From the NCBI RefSeq assembly GCF_003443995.1, contig NZ_QWEY01000002.1, positions 186,001-250,000 of the forward strand: a DNA stretch of 64,000 bases, read 5' to 3'. The position numbers and the translations under genes were made by a program. The notes under the pieces were generated by a model. The model worked only from the letters and a program-made list of their open reading frames with translations, had not been told where the DNA came from and ran no database searches. Shown here piece after piece: positions 17,930 through 25,860 of this stretch (positions within the stretch are counted from its first letter, which is position 1; each line of letters begins with the position of its first letter). The stretch is from Pseudotabrizicola alkalilacus (GTDB lineage Bacteria; Pseudomonadota; Alphaproteobacteria; Rhodobacterales; Rhodobacteraceae).

Positions 17930-19159
17930 ATGAGATATGACAGCGACATCCTGATTGCCGGGGGGGGATTGAACGGCCCGGCACTGGCCCTTGCGCTGGC
18001 GCAAGCGGGGCTGAGCGTCACCGTGGTCGATGCCCGCCCCGCCCCTGCGCGGGCCGAAGCGGGCTTTGACGGCCGCAGCTACGCCCTCGCGATTGCCTCG
18101 AAACGCCTGCTGTCGGCCATCGGCATCTGGCCCGCTGTCGCGGATCAGGTCCAGCCCATCCTGCAGATCAAAGCCTCGGACGGCATCGCCGGGCAGGGGG
18201 CTGCGCCGTTCTTCCTGCACTTCGACTCGGCCGAGATCGAAGAAGGCCCGATGGGCTTCATGCTCGAAGACCGCCACCTCTACCGCGCGTTCCTTGACGC
18301 AATGGCGGCAACCCCCGGCCTCACCCTCATGTCGGGCGAAAGCGTCGTGGCGCAAGAGATCAGCCCGCAAGGCGTCAGCGTCACCCTCGCCTCGGGCAAG
18401 ATCCTGACCGCCCGCCTGCTGGTCGGCTGCGACGGGCGCGGCTCGGGCACCGCCACCCGCGCCGGAATCCCCCGCGTCGGCTGGGGCTATGGCCAGACTG
18501 CGCTGGTCACCGCGATCCGGCACGACAAGGATCATCACGGCATCGCCCAGCAATTCTTCATGCCCGCCGGCCCCCTCGCCATCCTGCCGCTGCCCGGCGG
18601 GCACCATTCTTCAATCGTCTGGAGCGAGACCGACAGCGCCGCCGCCGCGATTCAGGCGCTGGCGGATGCCGACTATCTGGAGGTGCTGCGCCCGCGCTTT
18701 GGCGATTTCCTCGGCCCGATCAGCCTTGCCGGAGCCCGCTTCACCTACCCGCTGTCGCTCAGCCTCGCGCAAAGCTTCATTGCGCCGCGTGTGGCGCTGG
18801 TCGGTGACGCCGCCCATGGTGTGCATCCGATTGCCGGGCAGGGCCTGAACCTTGGCTTGCGCGATGTGGCGGCGCTGGCCGAAGTGCTGGTCGACGCCAC
18901 CCGGCGCGGCGAAGACCCCGGCGCTGCGGATGTGTTGGAACGTTATCAACGCTGGCGGCGGTTCGACTCCACCACGCTGGCGCTGGGGATGGACAGTGTC
19001 AACCGGCTGTTTTCCAACGATAACCCGGCCCTGCGGCTGGCGCGCGACCTCGGCATGGCGGCGGTCAGCGCCCTGCCGGGCCTGCGCCGCGGCTTCATCC
19101 GGCAAGCCGCCGGTCTGACCGGCGATCTGCCGCGCCTTTTGTCTGGCCAACCCTTGTGA
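17930..19159 (+). CDS. FAD-dependent UbiH/UbiF-family monooxygenase
   Basis: A 409-residue flavoprotein monooxygenase of the ubiquinone-synthesis group. It shows the N-terminal dinucleotide-binding motif ILIAGGGLNGPALALALA, the DG motif region LLVGCDGRGSGTATRAGI, and the second FAD motif ALVGDAAHGVHPIAGQGLNLGLRDVAALAE, diagnostic for UbiH/UbiF/VisC proteins. It probably hydroxylates a ring position of a ubiquinone precursor at the inner membrane. The exact position cannot be assigned from sequence. ATG 17930 gives the usual family N-terminus; an in-frame ATG at 17894 with weak AAGG upstream is an alternative. Confidence 0.9.
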   Translation: MRYDSDILIAGGGLNGPALALALAQAGLSVTVVDARPAPARAEAGFDGRSYALAIASKRLLSAIGIWPAVADQVQPILQIKASDGIAGQGAAPFFLHFDSAEIEEGPMGFMLEDRHLYRAFLDAMAATPGLTLMSGESVVAQEISPQGVSVTLASGKILTARLLVGCDGRGSGTATRAGIPRVGWGYGQTALVTAIRHDKDHHGIAQQFFMPAGPLAILPLPGGHHSSIVWSETDSAAAAIQALADADYLEVLRPRFGDFLGPISLAGARFTYPLSLSLAQSFIAPRVALVGDAAHGVHPIAGQGLNLGLRDVAALAEVLVDATRRGEDPGAADVLERYQRWRRFDSTTLALGMDSVNRLFSNDNPALRLARDLGMAAVSALPGLRRGFIRQAAGLTGDLPRLLSGQPL

Positions 19160-19172
19160 CCGCAGCACAGCG

Positions 19173-19207
19173 GCCGTCGCGGGTGGCATCGAGCCACCCG
19201 CGACGGC
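19173..19207 (+). terminator. strong hairpin after the ubiH-like gene
   Basis: A perfect 15-bp stem (GCCGTCGCGGGTGGC / GCCACCCGCGACGGC) with a 5-base loop, 14 bases after the monooxygenase stop codon. No T run follows, so termination is inferred from position and stability. It opens the 382-base gap 19160-19541, which otherwise holds repeat copies B and C and a possible 27-residue ORF. Confidence 0.6.
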
Positions 19208-19269
19208 GTTGCCACGGTCGGCCCGGACGGCGGTTGCGGGTCTGATATCCTTGTGCTTTCTGACACGGA

Positions 19270-19304
19270 GGACGCCTCCGGCGGGAGTATTTTGCAAGCA
19301 GCAA
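19270..19304 (+). repeat. intergenic repeat, copy B
   Basis: A second copy of the 35-base element (GCCTCCGGCGGGAGTATTTT, ending GCAAGCAGCAA). It differs from copy A at 5896-5930 at only a few positions, and is followed 165 bases later by an inverted, rearranged copy C. Confidence 0.75.
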
Positions 19305-19377
19305 TGGCCAGAATGCGCTTAACCCAGCGTTAAGGTTAATGTGCCAGGATGGCAGAGCGGTACAGGGAGGAGTCCCG

Positions 19378-19461
19378 ATGACCGCAAGCAGCAAGTCGCC
19401 CCGGTCGCGTGGAAAGCTCTTCCTGCGCACTGGACCGGTGCCGTTGGCCGGGGCGCGCTGA
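19378..19461 (+). CDS. possible 27-residue small basic protein
   Basis: A 28-codon frame lying between inverted repeat copies B and C. It has an unusually good ribosome-binding site, GGGAGGAG, with about six bases before the ATG. The product starts MTASSKSPRSRGKLFLRTG and ends PVPLAGAR; it is rich in Ser, Arg and Lys, with no membrane segment. I do not recognise it. It may be a short translated leader, a true small protein, or a chance frame. Confidence 0.35.
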   Translation: MTASSKSPRSRGKLFLRTGPVPLAGAR

Positions 19462-19463
19462 TC

Positions 19464-19511
19464 TTGCAATTGCTGCTTTCCAAATACTCAAATTGCAACA
19501 GCTCCGCCGGG
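19464..19511 (-). repeat. intergenic repeat, copy C (inverted, rearranged)
   Basis: On the minus strand CCGGCGGAG is followed by 12 different bases and then GAGTATTTGGAAAGCAGCAA, the same core as copies A and B. The core is itself flanked by an 8-bp inverted repeat (TTGCAATT at 19464-19471 and AATTGCAA at 19491-19498), which would form a stem-loop presenting the core. Confidence 0.65.
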
Positions 19512-19541
19512 GCGACGGTGGGGTATTGGCATCTGTCGGGG

Positions 19542-20033
19542 TCAGTCTGCCAGATGTGGGCGGAAGGTCTTTACCACCTGATCATAGACCGCGCGTTTGA
19601 ACGGCACGATGGCGTCACACATGTCTTGCGCGCCGATCCATTTCCACGCCGCAAATTCCGGGTGCTCGCGGGCGATGTCGATCTGGTCATCGCGGCCCAG
19701 AAAGCGGAACAGGAACCACTTTTGTTTTTGTCCGCGGTATTTGCCCTTCCACACCTTGCCCAGCAGGTCCGGCGGCAGGTCATACATCACCCAGTCGTTG
19801 GTCTGGTCGAGTGGCTCCACCAGATCTGCGTTGACGCCGGTTTCTTCCCACAGCTCGCGCAGGGCCGCGTCGCGGGGCGCTTCGCCTGCGTCGATGCCGC
19901 CTTGCGGCATCTGCCAGGCGGCCGTTCCCGCAGGCGCGTCGAGGCGCTGGCCAGCCCAGATCCTGCCTTCGGCATTGATCAGCATCACCCCGACGCAGGG
20001 GCGGTAGGGCAGGGTGTCCGGGTCAATCTGCAT
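19542..20033 (-). CDS. rppH: RNA pyrophosphohydrolase
   Basis: A 163-residue Nudix hydrolase that removes pyrophosphate from the 5' end of triphosphorylated mRNA and so starts decay. The Nudix box spans Gly45-Val67 ([18 protein letters not shown]). [11 protein letters not shown] at the start and [20 protein letters not shown] in the middle are typical of RppH as opposed to other Nudix enzymes. It is last in a gpmI-envC-ctpA-rppH series on one strand, separated from ctpA by a hairpin. Confidence 0.96.
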   Translation of the reverse strand: MQIDPDTLPYRPCVGVMLINAEGRIWAGQRLDAPAGTAAWQMPQGGIDAGEAPRDAALRELWEETGVNADLVEPLDQTNDWVMYDLPPDLLGKVWKGKYRGQKQKWFLFRFLGRDDQIDIAREHPEFAAWKWIGAQDMCDAIVPFKRAVYDQVVKTFRPHLAD

Positions 20034-20067
20034 TCTGTCTGCCGTTCTGGTCCAGCCATCCGGGTTG

Positions 20068-20100
20068 CCGGGGCAGGCCGGGTTTTGCCGCCTGCCCCGG
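20068..20100 (-). terminator. hairpin between ctpA and rppH
   Basis: A 10-bp inverted repeat (CCGGGGCAGG / CCTGCCCCGG) with a 13-base loop in the ctpA-rppH gap. It has no T run on the minus strand, so it may attenuate or stabilise rather than terminate. Confidence 0.45.
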
Positions 20101-20147
20101 ATCTTTGTTTGCCGCGCTACGGCGCAAAACGACGCCTGCGCAAAGCC

Positions 20148-21488
20148 TTACTGCGCCACCGCCTGCAATCCGCGCAGGATGTCGACGGCATAGGCCAGCT
20201 GGTAATCTTCGTCCCTCAGCTTGGCCGCTTCTTCAGTGCGGGTGCGCTCTTCTTCCAGCAGCTTGCGCTCGTCGTCGGACATCGAGTCGTTCGACAGCGT
20301 GCCGCGCAGATCGGCCTCAGAGGTCTGGCGGCGGGCGGCGCTGGTCGGCTCTTCCGGGGTGGTTTCGGCGGTCGGGTCGCGGCGGGGCTGGTTGACCACG
20401 ATGTCGGGCATCACACCCAACGCCTGAATAGAGCGGCCCGAGGGGGTGTAGTAGCGGGCTGTGGTCAGGCGCATCGCGCCTTCGCCGCGCAGCGGGATCA
20501 CGGTCTGGACCGAGCCTTTGCCAAAGCTCCGGGTGCCGACCACGATGGCCCGGCGGTGATCCTGCAAGGCGCCCGCGACGATTTCCGAGGCCGAGGCCGA
20601 GCCGCCGTTGATCAGCACAACGATGGGCTTGCCATCGGCCAGATCCCCCGCCGTGGCGTTGATGCGTTCACTGTCGTTGGCTTCGCGGCCACGGGTCGAG
20701 ACGATTTCCCCCTTGTCGAGAAACGCATCCGACACCCGGATCGCCTGGGTCAGCAGGCCGCCGGGGTTGTTGCGCAGGTCAACGACAAAGCCGTTCACAT
20801 TCTCCATGCCACCCAGCTCGTCAATCGACTTTTTCAGGTTTTCTTCCAGACCCGAAAAGGTCTGATCGTTAAACGTGGTCACCCGCAGCACCACGGTATC
20901 GCCCACCACGCGGCTGCGCACGGCGGTCAGCTTGATGGTGTCGCGGATGATCGAGACATCAAACGGTTCGGCCACATCCTTGCGCACCACGGTGATGATG
21001 ATTTCCGACCCGACCGGGCCGCGCATCATGTCGACCGCCGCATCCAGTTGCAGGCCCAGCACCGACTCGCCGTTGACATGGGTGATGAAATCGCCGGCTT
21101 CGATCCCGGCCTCGTCTGCGGGGGTGTCGTCGATGGGCGAGACCACTTTGACAAAGCCCTCTTCCTGCGTCACCTCGATGCCAAGCCCGCCGAATTCGCC
21201 ACGGGTCTGCACCTGCATGTCGTCGAAATCCTTCGGTGCCAGATAGCCGGAATGCGGGTCGAGCGAGGTCAGCATCCCATTGATGGCGGCTTCGATCAGC
21301 TTTTTGCTGTCGACCTCTTCCACATATTGCCCGCGCACCCGCTCAAAAATATCGCCGAACAGATCCAGCTGTTCATAGACATTGGCGTTGCGCGCATTTT
21401 CCTGCGCGATCAGCGGCGCAGCCAGCTGTGTCGTCAGGACGACCCCGGCCACGGTACCGCCGATAGCGGCCATCACGAATTTCTTCAT
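20148..21488 (-). CDS. ctpA: S41-family carboxy-terminal processing peptidase
   Basis: A 446-residue exported protease. It has an N-terminal signal segment (VMAAIGGTVAGVVLTTQLAAPLIAQ), an N-terminal helical part, a PDZ domain at about 95-175 (GGLGIEVTQEEGFVKVVSPIDDT), and the S41 catalytic part with Ser301 in NGGSASASEI and Lys324 in RSFGKGSVQ. The C-terminus is charged and Glu-rich (DDERKLLEEERTRTEEAAK). It cleaves periplasmic proteins from their C-terminus. The position directly downstream of envC, ten bases apart, is conserved in alphaproteobacteria and suggests a role in cell-wall remodelling at division. Confidence 0.95.
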   Translation of the reverse strand: MKKFVMAAIGGTVAGVVLTTQLAAPLIAQENARNANVYEQLDLFGDIFERVRGQYVEEVDSKKLIEAAINGMLTSLDPHSGYLAPKDFDDMQVQTRGEFGGLGIEVTQEEGFVKVVSPIDDTPADEAGIEAGDFITHVNGESVLGLQLDAAVDMMRGPVGSEIIITVVRKDVAEPFDVSIIRDTIKLTAVRSRVVGDTVVLRVTTFNDQTFSGLEENLKKSIDELGGMENVNGFVVDLRNNPGGLLTQAIRVSDAFLDKGEIVSTRGREANDSERINATAGDLADGKPIVVLINGGSASASEIVAGALQDHRRAIVVGTRSFGKGSVQTVIPLRGEGAMRLTTARYYTPSGRSIQALGVMPDIVVNQPRRDPTAETTPEEPTSAARRQTSEADLRGTLSNDSMSDDERKLLEEERTRTEEAAKLRDEDYQLAYAVDILRGLQAVAQ

Positions 21489-21497
21489 CGCCTCGTC

Positions 21498-22616
21498 CTA
21501 TTCTCTCAATGCAGCGAACCATTCGGCCGGATCGACCGGGTCTGCCCCTTGCCTGAGCTCCATATAGAGCGTTTGTGTGCCTTGCACGCCACCACCTTCT
21601 TGCGCGGTTGCCAGAAATTCGGCAACCCCCGGCTCGCCGCCGCCCATCAGGCCCAGTGCCGCGCCCAGACCCAGCACCTCGCCCACCTGTCCATACACGG
21701 TTTCCAGACCCGCAAGGATCAACAGATAGCCCCCTCCGGGCTCCAGCACGATCACATTTCCGTAGTCGAGCAAGGGGCCGAGGTAACGGATCGTTGCGGG
21801 CCAGGGTGTGGTGACCAGCGCGCGGGGCCGGGTGGCCAGTGTCAGGCCGGGGCGGCGGACGCCCACCGCATCCGATTCCATCGACCGGCGCAGCACCGTG
21901 CCCAGCACCGGCAGCGGCAACCGCCCCTTGGCATCGGCAAAGCTGCTGGCGTCGCGTTCATCCAGCGCGAGGCCAGAGGCAAATGCCTCCAGCGTATCGG
22001 CGCTTTCCAGCAGGCCGCGCAGCGTGTCGGGGTCTTCGGTAAACCGGCGCGGCAGTTCGGTGCGGTCCGAAATCGCCTGAGACAGCGCCGTGCGCGCCGC
22101 TTGCGCCACATCCAGCCCGCCCAGCAGGGTCTGCCCCGCCGCCTGTTGCAGCGCCCGCAAGTCGCGCAATTCGGACAATTCGGCATTCAAAGTCTCGGCT
22201 TCGGCTTGCAACGCGGGCGTCACATCGGCCAGCATCATGCCCGAGCGCACCGTGCCCAAAGGCCCCGACGGGTGCAGCAGCAACAGCGGGCCGGGGCGGC
22301 TTTCCAACTGGCTCAGCACTCCAACCAGCTGCGCCACCCGGTCACGCTTTGCCTGAAACTGCAGTTGCAGCGTGGTTTCGCGCAGATGCGCCTGCCGCAA
22401 CGCCTCGCGCAGCGCGCCAAGGCCGGTTTCATAGGCGCGGATGGTCTGGGTCAGCGCCGCCACCCGGTCGCGTGAGGTCTGGGCCGTCTCCAGCGCCGCC
22501 ACCGCCACCTGCAGATCGACCGAGGCTGCCGCTGCCTGTTCCGCCACGCCCCGCGCGCCCTGCGCAAAAGCCGGGCCGGTCAGCAGCATCAGGCCAAGGG
22601 CGGCAGCGCGGATCAT
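21498..22616 (-). CDS. envC: murein hydrolase activator EnvC family protein
   Basis: A 372-residue periplasmic protein with a signal peptide (MIRAAALGLMLLTGPAFAQG), a long heptad-rich coiled coil to about residue 190 (for example LRETTLQLQFQAKRDRVAQL and AETLNAELSELRDLRALQQ), and a C-terminal M23-type domain (YGNVIVLEPGGGYLLILAGLETVYGQVGEVL). In EnvC the M23 domain is inactive and activates amidases for septal splitting. Here the usual HxH zinc ligand region is not obvious, which agrees with a degenerate domain. It overlaps gpmI by 4 bases and precedes ctpA. Confidence 0.9.
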   Translation of the reverse strand: MIRAAALGLMLLTGPAFAQGARGVAEQAAAASVDLQVAVAALETAQTSRDRVAALTQTIRAYETGLGALREALRQAHLRETTLQLQFQAKRDRVAQLVGVLSQLESRPGPLLLLHPSGPLGTVRSGMMLADVTPALQAEAETLNAELSELRDLRALQQAAGQTLLGGLDVAQAARTALSQAISDRTELPRRFTEDPDTLRGLLESADTLEAFASGLALDERDASSFADAKGRLPLPVLGTVLRRSMESDAVGVRRPGLTLATRPRALVTTPWPATIRYLGPLLDYGNVIVLEPGGGYLLILAGLETVYGQVGEVLGLGAALGLMGGGEPGVAEFLATAQEGGGVQGTQTLYMELRQGADPVDPAEWFAALRE

Positions 22617-24136
22617 GTCAGCAGGCTAACTCCGGTCATCTCATCCGGCTGCGGCAGCCCCATCAGCTGCAACACCGTTGGCGCAAGATCGGCCAACCGC
22701 CCCCCAGCGCGCAAGCGCGAACCTTGCGGCGCGCCCATCACGATCACGGGAACCGGGTTCAGCGTATGTGCGGTATGTGGGCCATTGGTCACCGGGTCCC
22801 ACATCTGTTCGCAATTGCCATGGTCGGCGGTGACGATCATCGCGCCGCCCCGCGCCTGCAGCGCCGCCACCGCACGGCCCAAACCGTCATCCACCGCTTC
22901 ACAAGCCTTGATCGCCGCCTCCAGCACGCCGGTATGGCCCACCATGTCTGGATTGGCGAAATTCACCACGATCAGATCATATCCCGCCTCAATCGCGCCG
23001 ACCAGCTGATCGGCCACCTCCGGCTCGCTCATCTCGGGTTGCAGATCATAGGTCGCGACCTTGGGCGACAGCGGCATAAAGCGTTGCTCGCCGTCAAACG
23101 GCACCTCGCGCCCGCCGTTCAGAAAGAACGTCACATGCGGATATTTCTCGGTTTCGGCGAGGCGGAACTGGGTCTTGCCCTGCGCGGCCACCCATTCGCC
23201 AAGGCAATTCACAATCACCCGCTTGGGGTAAGCCGTGGCCATATAGGCATTATGTGCCTCGGAATATTCCACCATGCCCAGCATTGCCGACCAATGGGGG
23301 CGTGTGCCGGTGTCAAAAGCGTCAAACCCCGGCTGACCCAGCGCCGCCAATATCTCTCGCGCGCGGTCGCCACGAAAGTTCAGGCAGAACAGCCCGTCGC
23401 CATCCTGCGCCCCGGCATAGCCGCCGATCACCGTGGGCGCGAGGAATTCATCGGTTTCGCCCTTGGCATAGGACAGCGCGATTGCCGTTCCGGCATCCGG
23501 CGCATGTTCGCCCGTGCCATGCACCATCGCACCATAGGCCCGTGCCACGCGGTCCCAACGGTTGTCGCGGTCCATCGCCCAATAGCGCCCGGTTACCGTG
23601 GCCACTTGCGCACCCGCAGGCAGACCCGCCACCAGCTGCGCAATGTATCCGGCAGCGGATGAGGGCGGCACATCGCGCCCGTCGGTGATCGCATGCAGCG
23701 CCACCGGCACGCCCAGCGCGGTCAGCGCATGGGCTGCCGCCAGCACATGGCTGATATGGCCATGCACCCCGCCGTCCGAGATCACGCCCATCAGATGCGC
23801 GGTGCCAGCCTTGGCCTTGATCGCCTCGGCAAAGGCCAGCAGTGCGGGGTTAAGCGCAAAGCTGCCATCTTCCACCGCCAGATCAATCGCCCCCAGATCC
23901 ATCGCCACCACCCGGCCTGCGCCGATATTGGTGTGCCCCACCTCAGAATTGCCCATCTGCCCGCGCGGCAGCCCGACATCGGGGCCAAAGGTGGTCAGGG
24001 TCGAATGCGGGCAGGTCGCCATCAGCGCGTCAAAGTTGGGGGTATGTGCCAAGGCGGGCGCATCCCACTCCCGCACCGGGCCAAGCCCCCAGCCGTCAAG
24101 AATGCACAGGACAACGGGTTTGGGGGCAGGGGTCAT
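22613..24136 (-). CDS. gpmI: 2,3-bisphosphoglycerate-independent phosphoglycerate mutase
   Basis: A 507-residue manganese-dependent glycolytic enzyme that interconverts 3- and 2-phosphoglycerate. Ser64 in QMGNSEVGHTNIGAG is the phospho-acceptor. Metal-binding blocks are CILDGWGLG near the start, NFANPDMVGHTG and VTADHGNCEQM near the end. The length is typical. Its stop codon overlaps the envC start (ATGA), so it leads the gpmI-envC-ctpA unit. Upstream, 24137-24325 holds a GC-rich hairpin and a TCAAC-2-GTTGA half-palindrome at 24264-24275, but no further gene. Confidence 0.97.
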   Translation of the reverse strand: MTPAPKPVVLCILDGWGLGPVREWDAPALAHTPNFDALMATCPHSTLTTFGPDVGLPRGQMGNSEVGHTNIGAGRVVAMDLGAIDLAVEDGSFALNPALLAFAEAIKAKAGTAHLMGVISDGGVHGHISHVLAAAHALTALGVPVALHAITDGRDVPPSSAAGYIAQLVAGLPAGAQVATVTGRYWAMDRDNRWDRVARAYGAMVHGTGEHAPDAGTAIALSYAKGETDEFLAPTVIGGYAGAQDGDGLFCLNFRGDRAREILAALGQPGFDAFDTGTRPHWSAMLGMVEYSEAHNAYMATAYPKRVIVNCLGEWVAAQGKTQFRLAETEKYPHVTFFLNGGREVPFDGEQRFMPLSPKVATYDLQPEMSEPEVADQLVGAIEAGYDLIVVNFANPDMVGHTGVLEAAIKACEAVDDGLGRAVAALQARGGAMIVTADHGNCEQMWDPVTNGPHTAHTLNPVPVIVMGAPQGSRLRAGGRLADLAPTVLQLMGLPQPDEMTGVSLLT

Positions 24137-24325
24137 GGCGCGGCCTCATTTTCTATGCCCTTGGGTGATAGCCCTTGCGCGGCTGCCGGGCAACACCCCC
24201 GCAAACAGGCCATCCCACCACCGCTGCGGTGGGAAAGTCTTAAAAATCAGTTAAATCCGCAGGTCAACCTGTTGATTTCACGGCATATCCTATCTTGTAA
24301 CACAGTGGGAACGCCCCCTGTGCCC

Positions 24326-25705
24326 TCAGACTGAGAACCCGTAAAGCGACCACTCCGCCTCACTGACCTCCAGTGCCATCTTCATGTATTCCGCCTTTTT
24401 CACCGCCACAAACCCCCGGTGCAGCATGTCGCCGAGTATGCGGCGCGCAAACTCCGACCCTTCAAACCGCTCGATCGCTTCCAGCCAGTGGCGGGGCAGA
24501 TCGTTGGCGGGGGCGTTTTCATAGGCGTTGCCGGTGACCGCTGGCCCCGGATCGGCCTTGGCCTCGATCCCATCGAGCGCCCCACCCAACGTGACCGCCG
24601 CGACCAGATAGGGGTTGGCGTCCACCCCCGCCACTCGATGCTCAAAGTGCCGCGCCTTGGCGCTGCCCGACGGCACCCGCAGGGCAACGGTGCGGTTCTC
24701 GAACCCCCAGGTGTCATTGCCCGGCGAATAGTTCACGCTGGCAAAGCGCCGCCACGAGTTCTGGAACGGCGCCAGCACCGCCATGGTCTCGCCAATCGTC
24801 GCGCGGATGCCGCCAATCGCCTGCAGCATCAGCGGCGACAACACGCCTTCGGACGGGTCAGCAAACAGGTTCCCCCCGGCCCCATCCGCCAGCGACAGAT
24901 GCAGGTGCATGCCGGACCCGGCCAGCGGACCAAACGGTTTGGCCATGAAGCACGCCTCCATCCCAAAGCGGCGGGCGGTGCTTCGGATCAGCCGCTTGGC
25001 GATGATCACGTCATCTGCGGCGCGCATCAGATCGCGGTAGCGTATGGTCAGCTCATACTGCCCGCAGGCATATTCCGAGATCAGCGCCTCCAGCGGCAGA
25101 TCCAGCGTCGCGGCCCCCTCATACACCGCGTCAAAGAACGGCGACATCTCGTCCAGCTCATCCACCGACATCGTGTTGGTGTTGAGCGACCGTCGCCCGG
25201 TCAGCGGGTAGCGGGCGGGCTGCATCCGGCCCTGCGAGTCGCGCTCGCGGTCGACCAGATAGAATTCGACCTCCAGCGCCCCCATGGGTTCATAACCCAT
25301 TTGCCGCGCCCGCAGCACCTGCCGGTCCAGGGCGTGGCGCGGCTCGGCGGCAAAGCCGCTGCCGTCGGGATTATACATGCTGATCAGCACCTGCCCGCGC
25401 CCGGTGGAGGGCATATAGCCCAAGGTTCCGGCGACCGGCCAGCAGCGATGATCGCCGCCACCGTCATCCAGCACCAGTCCGGTGCCATCCACATCATCCC
25501 CCGCCACATCCTGCGCGAACATCGACGCAGGCAGACCGCGACCAGAGGAGAACAGGCTTTCCAGCTCGTGCCGCCGGATCGACTTGCCGCGCCCGATGCC
25601 GTGGCAGTCGGTCAGCAGAATGTCGATGGCCTGAACGCCGGGATGCTGGTCCAGAAACGCCCGCGCCTCGGTCAGCGTGGCCCCACCGGGGAAAGATGTC
25701 GTCAT
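24326..25705 (-). CDS. glutamine synthetase family protein (gamma-glutamylputrescine synthetase-like)
   Basis: A 459-residue member of the glutamine-synthetase fold. The catalytic blocks are visible: MGALEVEFYLVDRERD (metal-binding Glu), MHLHLSLAD (His/metal), NDTWGFENRTVALRVPS and HFEHRVAGVDANPYLVAAV (Arg/Glu loop). The N-terminal ILLTDCHGIGRGKSIRRHELE is of the type seen in PuuA-like enzymes rather than nitrogen-assimilating GlnA. It is therefore likely to ligate glutamate to an amine, such as a polyamine. The context supports this: a gamma-glutamyltransferase and an FCD regulator follow. The precise amine is not known. It has no signal peptide. Confidence 0.85.
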   Translation of the reverse strand: MTTSFPGGATLTEARAFLDQHPGVQAIDILLTDCHGIGRGKSIRRHELESLFSSGRGLPASMFAQDVAGDDVDGTGLVLDDGGGDHRCWPVAGTLGYMPSTGRGQVLISMYNPDGSGFAAEPRHALDRQVLRARQMGYEPMGALEVEFYLVDRERDSQGRMQPARYPLTGRRSLNTNTMSVDELDEMSPFFDAVYEGAATLDLPLEALISEYACGQYELTIRYRDLMRAADDVIIAKRLIRSTARRFGMEACFMAKPFGPLAGSGMHLHLSLADGAGGNLFADPSEGVLSPLMLQAIGGIRATIGETMAVLAPFQNSWRRFASVNYSPGNDTWGFENRTVALRVPSGSAKARHFEHRVAGVDANPYLVAAVTLGGALDGIEAKADPGPAVTGNAYENAPANDLPRHWLEAIERFEGSEFARRILGDMLHRGFVAVKKAEYMKMALEVSEAEWSLYGFSV

Positions 25706-25820
25706 CGGAATGTCCTGTGTGTCGCCTGATCAGAGGGCTGAACAGCAGCTTTTTGGCTTTTGCAAGCTGTGATCAGCCTGCAAAGCTGTAAGCTGCTTTC
25801 TGAGCGGTGAAAAAGTCCAG

Positions 25821-25830
25821 CGCATGCAGA
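25821..25830. promoter_or_regulatory. candidate operator upstream of the GS-like gene
   Basis: CGCATGCAGA, sharing the 7-mer GCATGCA with two sites in the ggt/gntR promoter region. It lies about 120 bases upstream of the GS-like start, in a 155-base gap that also has AGCAGCTT/AAGCTGCT arms. Regulation by the nearby GntR protein is inferred only. Confidence 0.3.
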
Positions 25831-25860
25831 CCTGCGACAGACGACTTTACAGCGGCCGCA

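Noticed and set aside
19341-22475. A 1044-codon open frame on the plus strand opposite rppH, ctpA and envC
   Set aside because: It runs antisense to three well-supported genes, has low-complexity His/Arg/Gln-rich translation and matches no family. Long antisense frames are expected in GC-rich coding DNA.
24264-24275. TCAAC-2-GTTGA as a possible FNR box
   Set aside because: The half-site order and spacing differ from TTGAT-N4-ATCAA, and the nearby genes are not obvious oxygen-regulated targets.
24419-25729. A 436-codon plus-strand frame opposite the GS-like gene
   Set aside because: It mirrors the GS-like gene and has the same antisense composition bias; the GS-like motifs on the other strand are unambiguous.
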